NCBI RefSeq assembly: GCF_947496875.1
Contig: NZ_CANMEH010000011.1
Location: forward strand, 1 to 64,000
DNA: 64,000 bases
Source: an uncultured Paracoccus sp.
Lineage (GTDB): Bacteria > Pseudomonadota > Alphaproteobacteria > Rhodobacterales > Rhodobacteraceae
Direction of reading: 5' to 3'
The position numbers and the translations under genes are program-made. Every line of letters begins with the position of its first letter. Position 1 is the stretch's first letter. Below are positions 19,195 through 27,307 of this stretch, piece by piece. The notes under the pieces were generated by a model, which saw only the letters and a program-made list of their open reading frames with translations, was not told the origin of the DNA and searched no databases.

Positions 19195-19209
19195 GTCCGT
19201 CGAGCGGAG

Positions 19210-19680
19210 ATGCCGATGCATGACCACGATCTTTGCATTGCCGAGGCAATGGCCCGCGCCCAGCGACGCTGCCGCGCCGACGGCTTGCACCTCACGCCCG
19301 TGCGCCGGCGCGTGCTGGAGATCCTGCTGGAGGAACACCGCGCCATGGGCGCCTACGAGATCCTGGACCGGCTGCGGGCCGAGGGGCTGGGCAGCCAGCC
19401 GCCGGTCGCCTACCGGGCGCTGGACTTCCTGATGAAGCACGGCTTCGTGCACCGGATCGAGACGCTGAACGCCTTTGTCGCCTGCACCGAGCGACCCGGC
19501 TCGGCGGACAGCCACGTCCCCGGTTTCCTGATCTGCCGCACCTGCCGGAGGGTGATCGAGACCTGCGTCGACACCGGCGGCGGGCGGCTGGAAACGGCCG
19601 CCGCCGGTGCCGGGTTCGCGATCGAACACGCCATCCGCGAGGCTGCGGGCCGGTGCGCCGATTGCCGGAGTGCGGCATGA
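19210..19680 (+). CDS. zur: Fur-family zinc uptake regulator
   Basis: LTPVRRRVLEILLEEHRAMGAYEILDRL...PPVAYRALDFLMKHGFVHRIETLNAFVAC; CRTC and CADC Zn ligands; next to znu genes. Confidence 0.92.
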   Translation: MPMHDHDLCIAEAMARAQRRCRADGLHLTPVRRRVLEILLEEHRAMGAYEILDRLRAEGLGSQPPVAYRALDFLMKHGFVHRIETLNAFVACTERPGSADSHVPGFLICRTCRRVIETCVDTGGGRLETAAAGAGFAIEHAIREAAGRCADCRSAA

Positions 19681-20468
19681 GAGCGTCCGCCAACGCGCCG
19701 CCGCTGGTGGAACTGGTCGGGGTGTCCGTCGATCTCGACGGTCAGCCCGTGCTGGACCGGGTCGACCTGACCGTCCGCCGCGGCCAGATCGTCACCATCG
19801 TCGGCCCGAACGGGTCGGGCAAGTCGACGCTGGTTCGCGCGATCATCGGCGCCGTTGCGCCCACGGCCGGGACGCTGCGCCGAGGGCCCGGTCTGACGAT
19901 CGGCTATGTTCCCCAGCGGCTTGCGATCGACCCGTCCATGCCGATGACCGTCGCACGCTTCATGAACCTGCCCAGGCGGCGGCCGGGGGCAGAGATCGCC
20001 GCCGCCCTGCACGACGCCGGGTTGCCGGACGTCGGCCGGCGCCAGATCACCGACCTGTCCGGGGGCCAGTTGCAGCGGGTCCTGCTGGCCCGGGCGCTGC
20101 TGGACGGGCCGGACCTGCTGATCCTTGACGAAGCGACGGCCGGGCTGGACCAGCCCGGCATCGCCGCGTTCTACGCCCGCATCGAGCAGGTCCGCGCCGA
20201 CCAGGGTTGTGCCGTTCTGATGGTCAGCCACGACCTGCAGATCGTCATGCGCGCCTCCGACCACGTCGTCTGCCTGAACGGCCATGTCTGCTGCGAGGGC
20301 GCCCCCGAAATCGTCAGTTCGCTGCCGGGATATCGCCGCCTGTTCGGGGACGGGCAGGCCGACACGCTGGCGGTCTATCGCCATCACCACACCCACAGCC
20401 ACGACCACCCGGATCCGGACCCCGCGACACGCTCCGCGGCGCCTCCTGCCAGGGACGACGCGGCCTGA
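19677..20468 (+). CDS. znuC: Zinc ABC transporter ATP-binding protein
   Basis: Walker A GPNGSGKSTL, signature LSGGQLQR, Walker B LLILDEAT; His-rich C-terminus HHHTHSHDHPD. Confidence 0.93.
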   Translation: MRASANAPPLVELVGVSVDLDGQPVLDRVDLTVRRGQIVTIVGPNGSGKSTLVRAIIGAVAPTAGTLRRGPGLTIGYVPQRLAIDPSMPMTVARFMNLPRRRPGAEIAAALHDAGLPDVGRRQITDLSGGQLQRVLLARALLDGPDLLILDEATAGLDQPGIAAFYARIEQVRADQGCAVLMVSHDLQIVMRASDHVVCLNGHVCCEGAPEIVSSLPGYRRLFGDGQADTLAVYRHHHTHSHDHPDPDPATRSAAPPARDDAA

Positions 20469-21271
20469 TGCCGGCAGACTTCATGATCCGTGCCGCCTTG
20501 GCCGGGATCGGACTGGCGCTGGCCTGTGCGCCGCTGGGCTGCTTCGTGGTCTGGCGGCGCATGGCCTATTACGGGGATGCCACCGCGCATGCGGCGCTGC
20601 TGGGGGTCGCGCTGTCGCTGGCCTTCGCTCTGCCGCTCTATCCGGCGGTGATCGCCGTGGCGCTGGTGGTCGCGGGGCTCGTCACCGGGCTCTCGGGCCG
20701 GCACCACGCCACCGACACCCTGCTGGGCGTTCTGGCGCATGGCACCCTGGCCGCAGGGCTCGTGGCCGTGTCGTTCGTGCAGGGCGTGCGGGCGGATCTG
20801 ATGGCCTATCTGTTCGGCGATATCCTTGCGGTGACGCGGGGCGACCTGCTGACGATCTGGCTGGGCACCGGTGCCGTCCTGGCGCTCCTTGCCTGGCGCT
20901 GGTCGGGGCTGCTGATGGCCACCGTGTCGCCGGAAATGGCGGTCGCGGCGGGGATCCGCCCGCGGCTGGAACAATGGGCGTTGAACATCGCCCTGGCGCT
21001 GGTCGTCGCCGCCGGTATCCGGATCGTCGGGGCACTGCTGATCAGCGCCATGCTGATCATTCCGGCCGCCGCCGCCCGGCCGCTGGCCCGCACACCCGAG
21101 GGGATGGCGCTGGCGACCGGGGTGCTGGGCACGGTCGGGGTCTTCGGCGGCCTGACCGCAGCATGGCACGCCGACACGCCGACAGGCCCCACGATCGTCT
21201 GCGCCGTTGCCATTCTGTTCGTGCTGAGCGTGCTGGCCTCCAGCCTGCGGTCCGCGCGACAGCGGCGTTGA
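20468..21271 (+). CDS. znuB: Zinc ABC transporter permease
   Basis: ABC-3 family polytopic protein, PLGCFVVWRRMAYYGDATAHAALLGVALSLAF. Confidence 0.93.
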   Translation: MPADFMIRAALAGIGLALACAPLGCFVVWRRMAYYGDATAHAALLGVALSLAFALPLYPAVIAVALVVAGLVTGLSGRHHATDTLLGVLAHGTLAAGLVAVSFVQGVRADLMAYLFGDILAVTRGDLLTIWLGTGAVLALLAWRWSGLLMATVSPEMAVAAGIRPRLEQWALNIALALVVAAGIRIVGALLISAMLIIPAAAARPLARTPEGMALATGVLGTVGVFGGLTAAWHADTPTGPTIVCAVAILFVLSVLASSLRSARQRR

Positions 21272-21746
21272 TCCTCTGCCTGCAGCCTTGTTGCAGCACG
21301 AACTTGCTCATAACAAAGATCAAGCTGCTTTGAAGAAGTTGCGCGGCTAACGAGCGTTTTGCGGTCCGCATCGTACGGACACCTGGAGCGTGGAGCGGGA
21401 TGAGCAGGATCGTGGCTGGTTCGGATGTCTGCGATCCCGCGCTGCCGCCGCGCACCTCTCATCACGCTCAGCAGCTCGGAGCGGCGTCGCGCGGGGCCGA
21501 CCTGTGCTGGACTGTCCGCCTCGCCGGCGATCACTTGGTCGGCGGCCGACAGGACATCCGCCCCGGAACCGGCCTGCTCGGCCCTGACCATCTCTACCAT
21601 CATTCTGTCCCGCAGCTGATCGAACCCCATCGCGTCCAGCCCCCCCGGGCGATGCTTCAGTCGCACTGGACCTGGACCCACTCGGATCGCCGACTGGCGG
21701 CCCTGACTGACAAGGCACGCGGCGGCTGTGCCGGAAAGGTATCCGC

Positions 21747-24104
21747 ATGACCATCGACATCCTGCCGGTACGTGCCCGGCCCGTTGCGTCCGTCCCCGTT
21801 GCGTCCGTTCCGGCGCCGCTGATCTGTTTCTCGCATCTGCGCTGGGACTTCGTCCTGCAGCGGCCGCAGCATCTGATGGACCGCTTTGCCGCGGATCGCC
21901 GGGTGCTGTTCTGGGAGGAGATGATCCCGGTCGATCACCATCTGCCCTATCTGGAATTCCACGCCTTCCCCCGGACCACCGTGCAGGCGATCCGGCCCCG
22001 GGTGCCGCGGCATTTCTCGCCGGAGGAGACGCTCTGGGCGCTGTCCGGGCTGCTCGACCAGATGCTGCGGCTGACCGGGATCGAGAAGCCGGTAATGTGG
22101 TTCTACACGCCGCAGATGTGGCCCTTTGCCCGGCATGTGGATGCCAGCGCCATCGTTTACGACTGCATGGACGAGCTGGCGCAGTTCCGCTTTGCCCCGC
22201 CCGACCTGCGCCAGAACGAGGCGGATCTGATGGCGGCGGCGGATGTCGTGTTCACCGGCGGCTACAGCCTGTTCGAGGCCAGGCGCCTGCAGCACGACAA
22301 CATCCACCCGTTCCCGTCCAGCGTCGAGGCGGGCCATTTCGCCGCCGCGCGCACGGCGCTGCCCGCGCCCGGCGACCAGGCGGGGATCCCGCATCCGCGC
22401 CTGGGCTATTACGGCGTCATCGACGAGCGGCTGGACCTGCAGCTGATCCGCGACACCGCCGCGGCCCGCCCCGACTGGCAGATCGTCATGGTCGGGCCGG
22501 TCGCCAAGATCGCGCCGGGCGACCTGCCGCAGGCGCCGAACATCCACTGGCTGGGGCAAAAGACCTATGCCGAGCTGCCGGCCTATCTGGCCGGCTGGGA
22601 CGCGGCGCTGATGCCGTTCGCGATCAACGAGGCCACCCGCTTCATCAGCCCGACCAAGACCCCGGAATACCTGGCCGGCGGCCGGCCGGTCGTGTCGACC
22701 CCGATCCGCGACGTCATCCGCCATTACGGCGACCTCGACGCGGTGCAGATCGCGGGCGACACCGCCGGCTTCATCGCCGCCTGCGGGGGGGCGCTGGACA
22801 TGGCCCGCGCGCCCGGCGCCTGGCGGGACCAGGCGGACCGGATGCTCGCGACGCTCAGCTGGGACGCCACCTTCCGGCAGATGGACGGGCTGGTGGCCGA
22901 GGCGGTGGAGGCGCGGGCCACCCGGCGCGGGCCGGACCGGTTCCCGGCGCCGGGCATCCGCCGCGGCGGGTCGCGCCCCTACGACGTGGTCGTGGCCGGG
23001 GCGGGGTTCGCCGGCGCGGTGCTGGCCGAGCGGCTGGCCGAGGCGTCGAACCGCCGCGTCCTTGTCGTGGACAAGCGCGGCCATGTCGCCGGCAATGCCT
23101 ATGACCACCACGACAAGGCCGGGATCCTGGTGCACCGCTACGGGCCGCACATCTTCCACACCAACAGCGACGACGTGGTCGACTACCTGTCCCGCTTCAC
23201 CGCGTGGCGGCCCTATGAGCACCGGGTGCTGGCGCAGGTCGGCGACCGGCGGGTGCCGATGCCGATCAACCGCACCACGGTGAACGCGCTCTACGGGCTG
23301 GAGCTGACCACCGAGGCCGAGGTCGCGGCCTTCCTGGCGGCGCAGGCCGAACCGGTGGCCGACATCCGCAACAGCCGCGACGTGGTGGTGAACGCCGTGG
23401 GCCGGCGGCTCTACGAGACGTTCTTCCAGGGCTACACCCGCAAGCAGTGGGGGCTGGACCCGTCGCAGCTGGACAAGTCGGTGACCGCCCGCGTGCCGAC
23501 CCGGACCAGTGCCGACGACCGCTACTTCACCGACAGCTTCCAGGCGATGCCGCGCGACGGCTTCACCCGGATGTTCGAGCGGATGCTGGACCACCCGCGC
23601 ATCGACCTGGCGCTGGGGCAGGATTACCATGACCTGCCGGACCGCGACCTGGCCCCGCTGACGATCTACACCGGCCCGATCGACGCCTTCTTCGGGCACC
23701 GCTTCGGGCACCTGCCCTATCGCAGCCTGCAGTTCCGCCACGAGACGCTGAACCAGCGCCGCCTGCAGGAGGTCGCCGTCGTCAACTACCCGGCCGAGGA
23801 CGTGCACTGGACCCGGGTCACCGAGTACAAGCACCTGACCGGTCAGGTGCACCGCAAGACCTCGGTCACCTACGAATACCCGTCCGACCGCGGCGATCCC
23901 TACTACCCGATCCCGCGCCCGGAAAACCAGGCGCTGTTCAAGCGCTACGAGGCGCTGGCGCTGGAGCGCCCGGACGTGATCTTCGCCGGCCGGCTGGGCA
24001 GCTATCGCTACTACAACATGGACCAGGTGGTCGGACAGGCGCTGTCTATCCACCGCCGCCTCGACGCCCGCCTCGCCACCCCGACCATGGTCGCCGGAGA
24101 GTAA
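21747..24104 (+). CDS. Fusion protein: glycosyltransferase + UDP-galactopyranose mutase
   Basis: N-terminal GT-B-like domain (LICFSHLRWDFVLQRPQHLMDRFA...PTKTPEYLAGGRPVVSTPI), then a complete Glf domain (YDVVVAGAGFAGAVLAERLAE...VVDKRGHVAGNAYDHHDKAGILVHRYGPHIFHTN...QGYTRKQWGLDPSQLDKSV), uninterrupted 785-aa ORF. Confidence 0.92.
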   Translation: MTIDILPVRARPVASVPVASVPAPLICFSHLRWDFVLQRPQHLMDRFAADRRVLFWEEMIPVDHHLPYLEFHAFPRTTVQAIRPRVPRHFSPEETLWALSGLLDQMLRLTGIEKPVMWFYTPQMWPFARHVDASAIVYDCMDELAQFRFAPPDLRQNEADLMAAADVVFTGGYSLFEARRLQHDNIHPFPSSVEAGHFAAARTALPAPGDQAGIPHPRLGYYGVIDERLDLQLIRDTAAARPDWQIVMVGPVAKIAPGDLPQAPNIHWLGQKTYAELPAYLAGWDAALMPFAINEATRFISPTKTPEYLAGGRPVVSTPIRDVIRHYGDLDAVQIAGDTAGFIAACGGALDMARAPGAWRDQADRMLATLSWDATFRQMDGLVAEAVEARATRRGPDRFPAPGIRRGGSRPYDVVVAGAGFAGAVLAERLAEASNRRVLVVDKRGHVAGNAYDHHDKAGILVHRYGPHIFHTNSDDVVDYLSRFTAWRPYEHRVLAQVGDRRVPMPINRTTVNALYGLELTTEAEVAAFLAAQAEPVADIRNSRDVVVNAVGRRLYETFFQGYTRKQWGLDPSQLDKSVTARVPTRTSADDRYFTDSFQAMPRDGFTRMFERMLDHPRIDLALGQDYHDLPDRDLAPLTIYTGPIDAFFGHRFGHLPYRSLQFRHETLNQRRLQEVAVVNYPAEDVHWTRVTEYKHLTGQVHRKTSVTYEYPSDRGDPYYPIPRPENQALFKRYEALALERPDVIFAGRLGSYRYYNMDQVVGQALSIHRRLDARLATPTMVAGE

Positions 24105-24108
24105 GACC

Positions 24109-26196
24109 GTGGGATTTACTGCGGTCCTTGCGACCGACAGCCCCGAGCCCTCGGGGGTCGGTCGCCACATGCTGACGCTGGCCGCGGCGCTGGAAACCGC
24201 GCTGCCATCCGGCTGGCAGGTGCGGCTGCTGTTTCCCGACCATCCGGCCGGCAGGAGCCTTGTGACCGAGGCCCGGCAGCGCGGGCTGGCTGCTTGTGCG
24301 GTGCCGCGGGACGGCTGGCCTGCCGCCCTGCGAAAGGCCGATCTGGTGCATGTCCATGCCGGCATCGGGTGGGAGGGCCATGGCCTGGTCGCGGCCGCGC
24401 GGGCGGGCGGCGCACGGGTGATCCGCACCGAACATCTGCCCTGGCTGATCACCTGCCCGGCCCAGCGTGCGGAATACGCGGCCATGGCGGCGGGGGTCGA
24501 CGCGGTGATCGCCGTCAGCCGGGCCGCCGCGAACAGTTGGCGCGCGGCGCTGGCGGATCTGCCGCCGCCCCGCCCCCCCGTCGTCTGCATCCCGAACGGC
24601 GTGGCCGCCGTGCCGCGCCCTCGACAGCCGACCGGGCGGCCGACCATTCTGTGCGTGGCCCGGTTCACGCCGCAAAAGAACCATGCGGTGCTGATCGGGG
24701 CGATGGCGCGGCTGGCCCGCAGCCATCCCGACGCGCGCCTGCAGCTGGTCGGCACCGGCCCCGGCGAGGCCGCGATCCGGGCGCGGATCGACCGTCTTGG
24801 CCTGCGCAACGTCGATCTGCTGGGGCACCGCGACGACGTGCCCGACTTGATGGCCGCAGCCGATCTGCTGGTGCTGCCCTCGGCGTTCGAGGGGCTTCCG
24901 CTGGTCGTGCTCGAGGCGATGGCGGCGGGACTGCCGGTGGTTGCCACCCGGATCGGCGGAGTCGTCGAGGCGCTGGGGCCGGACCATCCGTGGCTGGTGC
25001 CGCCGGGCGACAGGCTCGCGCTGGCGTCGGCGATGGCGGATGCCCTGGACGACCGCGCGTCCCGCACCCGCACGGCAGCCGCGCAGCGGGCGAGATTCGA
25101 CGATCATTACACCGCAACCCGCATGGGCAACGACACCGCCCGGCTTTATACCGCCGTGCTGAGCGGCAGGACCGGGGACTTCAGAATGAGCAAGACGAGG
25201 TTGGGCTTCATCGGCGCGGGTGGGATCGCACACCGTCATTTCGGCGTCCTCGAGCACATGGAGGACGTGCAGATCGTCGGGATAGCCGACCCCGACACGA
25301 CCCGCGCGGACGAGGCTGCCCGGCGTCTCGGCGCCCGCAGCTTTCCCGATCACGAGGAGATGCTCGCCGCACTGGACCTGGATGCGGTCTATATCTGCGT
25401 CCCACCCTTCGCGCATGGCGCCGCGGAGCGGGCCTGCATCGCCCGCGGCCTGCCGTTCTTCGTCGAAAAGCCGCTGTCGCTGGACCTGTCGCTGGCCGAA
25501 GAGATCGCGGCCGAGGTCGACCGGACCGGCCTGATCACCGCCGTCGGCTATCACTGGCGCTATCTCGACACCGTGGACGAGGCGCGGGCGATCCTGGCCG
25601 ACAACCCGGCCCAGCTGATGACCGGCTACTGGCTGGATCAGACTCCGCCGCCGCAATGGTGGTGGCGCGAGGACGGGTCGGGCGGTCAGATCGTCGAACA
25701 GGCGACACACATCATCGATCTCGCCCGGTTCCTGGCGGGCGATGTAACTGAGGTGTTCGGCCTGGCCAGCCGCCGCGATCGCGCCGATTTCTCGGGGCTT
25801 ACGGTTCCGACCGCCACGACGGCCACGCTGCGCTTTGAGTCGGGCACCATCGCCAACCTCGCCGCGACCTGCCTGCTGCGCTGGAGCCACCGTGTCGGGC
25901 TGCATGTCTTTGCGGACGCGCTGGCCATGGAGATCACCGACCATGATCTCATGGTCGACGTGGGCCGCGGCCGGCCGGTACGTCACGCCGAAGGCGATCC
26001 GGTCTGGCGCGAGGACCGCGACTTCATCGATGCAGTGCAGGGCCATGACAACCGGATCCGCTGCCCCTACGCCGAGGCGCTGGAAACCCACCGCGTGGCG
26101 CTCGCCGTATCGCGGTCCGCGGCCACCGGCGCTCTTGTGACGATGGAGGTGCTGCGGTCGAACCCGCAGCCGTTTTTTCGTCAAGCCACTGCGTAG
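24109..26196 (+). CDS. Fusion protein: GT4-family glycosyltransferase + Gfo/Idh/MocA oxidoreductase
   Basis: N-term: RFTPQKNHAVLIGAMARL, EGLPLVVLEAM (EX7E). C-term: LGFIGAGGIAHRHFGVLEHMEDVQIVGIADPD, FVEKPLSLDL. One ORF, GTG start; an internal ATG at 25186 could start a separate oxidoreductase. Confidence 0.85.
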   Translation: MGFTAVLATDSPEPSGVGRHMLTLAAALETALPSGWQVRLLFPDHPAGRSLVTEARQRGLAACAVPRDGWPAALRKADLVHVHAGIGWEGHGLVAAARAGGARVIRTEHLPWLITCPAQRAEYAAMAAGVDAVIAVSRAAANSWRAALADLPPPRPPVVCIPNGVAAVPRPRQPTGRPTILCVARFTPQKNHAVLIGAMARLARSHPDARLQLVGTGPGEAAIRARIDRLGLRNVDLLGHRDDVPDLMAAADLLVLPSAFEGLPLVVLEAMAAGLPVVATRIGGVVEALGPDHPWLVPPGDRLALASAMADALDDRASRTRTAAAQRARFDDHYTATRMGNDTARLYTAVLSGRTGDFRMSKTRLGFIGAGGIAHRHFGVLEHMEDVQIVGIADPDTTRADEAARRLGARSFPDHEEMLAALDLDAVYICVPPFAHGAAERACIARGLPFFVEKPLSLDLSLAEEIAAEVDRTGLITAVGYHWRYLDTVDEARAILADNPAQLMTGYWLDQTPPPQWWWREDGSGGQIVEQATHIIDLARFLAGDVTEVFGLASRRDRADFSGLTVPTATTATLRFESGTIANLAATCLLRWSHRVGLHVFADALAMEITDHDLMVDVGRGRPVRHAEGDPVWREDRDFIDAVQGHDNRIRCPYAEALETHRVALAVSRSAATGALVTMEVLRSNPQPFFRQATA

Positions 26197-26206
26197 GGTA
26201 CCCGCC

Positions 26207-27307
26207 ATGCCGCACGAGCACCGCCGGGTCCGCAGCCTGGGCATCGAGCTTCCGAACGAGCCCTATTTCTTCGACTATGACGAGGGACCGGCGGGCGACG
26301 GCCAGGTCCGGCTGGACCTGATGTACACCGGCCTGTCGGCCGGCACCGAGCTGACCTTCATGAAGGGGACGAACCCCTATCTGCACAGCCGCTGGGACGA
26401 TCAGGCGGGCGTGTTCATCCCAGGCGACCCGTCGGCACGCTATCCGGTCAACTTCATGGGCTACATGGAGGTCGGGCGTGTCATCGATTCACGCACGCAC
26501 GGGTTCGCCCGGGGCGACGTGGTGGCCACGACATTCGGCCACAAGACCGGGCACACGGCGAACCCGGACCACGACCTGCTGCTGAGGATGCCCGAGTCGA
26601 TCGACCCGATGCTGGGAATCTTTGCGGCGCAGATGGGGCCGATCGCCGCGAACGGCATCCTGCACGCCGACGCCGAGCAGTTCGGTGCCGCGGTCCCGCA
26701 TCTGGGCGCGGGGGTCGAGGGCCGGCCAGTGCTGGTCTGGGGCGGTGGCACAGTCGGGCTGTTCTGCGCGCTGTTTGCGCGTCAGGGCGGCGCCTCCGAG
26801 ATCGTCGTCGTCGATCCGTCGCCGTGGCGGCAGGATCTGGCCCGTCGGATGGGATTCGATGCGATGGGCGAGGATGAGGCGTGGCGGTATGCCAAGGCGC
26901 GCTGGCATCACAAGGCAGGCGGCCGGGGCGCCGAGTTCGTGTTCCAGACACGCGCCCGATCGGACAGTCTGAACCTGGCGCTGCGCGCCCTGCGGCCGCA
27001 GGGGACGGTGATCGATCTGGCGTTCTACCAGGGCGGCATGGAGGGCAGCCGGCTGGGCGAGGAGTTCCACCACAACGGCCTGTCGATCCGCTGCGCGCAG
27101 ATCAGCCGGATGCCGCGGCGGCTTGCTCATGACTGGGATCAGCGCCGCCTGGCGCACGAAACGCTGGACCTGCTGGCGACCGAGGGCGACCTGATCCGCC
27201 GCGAGATGATCACCCATGTCGTTCCCTTCCACGAGGCGCCCGGCTTTCTGCGCCATCTGGTCCAGGACCGGCCTGAATTCCTGCAGATCGTCTTTGCGCA
27301 TGACTGA
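26207..27307 (+). CDS. MDR-family (zinc-type alcohol dehydrogenase-like) oxidoreductase
   Basis: VLVWGGGTVGLFCALFARQGGASEIVVVDPSPWRQDLARRMGFDA Rossmann fold with an MDR-like N-terminal domain. Confidence 0.85.
   Translation: MPHEHRRVRSLGIELPNEPYFFDYDEGPAGDGQVRLDLMYTGLSAGTELTFMKGTNPYLHSRWDDQAGVFIPGDPSARYPVNFMGYMEVGRVIDSRTHGFARGDVVATTFGHKTGHTANPDHDLLLRMPESIDPMLGIFAAQMGPIAANGILHADAEQFGAAVPHLGAGVEGRPVLVWGGGTVGLFCALFARQGGASEIVVVDPSPWRQDLARRMGFDAMGEDEAWRYAKARWHHKAGGRGAEFVFQTRARSDSLNLALRALRPQGTVIDLAFYQGGMEGSRLGEEFHHNGLSIRCAQISRMPRRLAHDWDQRRLAHETLDLLATEGDLIRREMITHVVPFHEAPGFLRHLVQDRPEFLQIVFAHD

Noticed and set aside
21657-25073. 1138-aa ORF on the minus strand antisense to the glycan operon
   Set aside because: Low-complexity Arg/His/Gly/Val-rich translation without recognisable motifs; antisense to clearly functional domains. 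Typical GC-rich antisense artefact.
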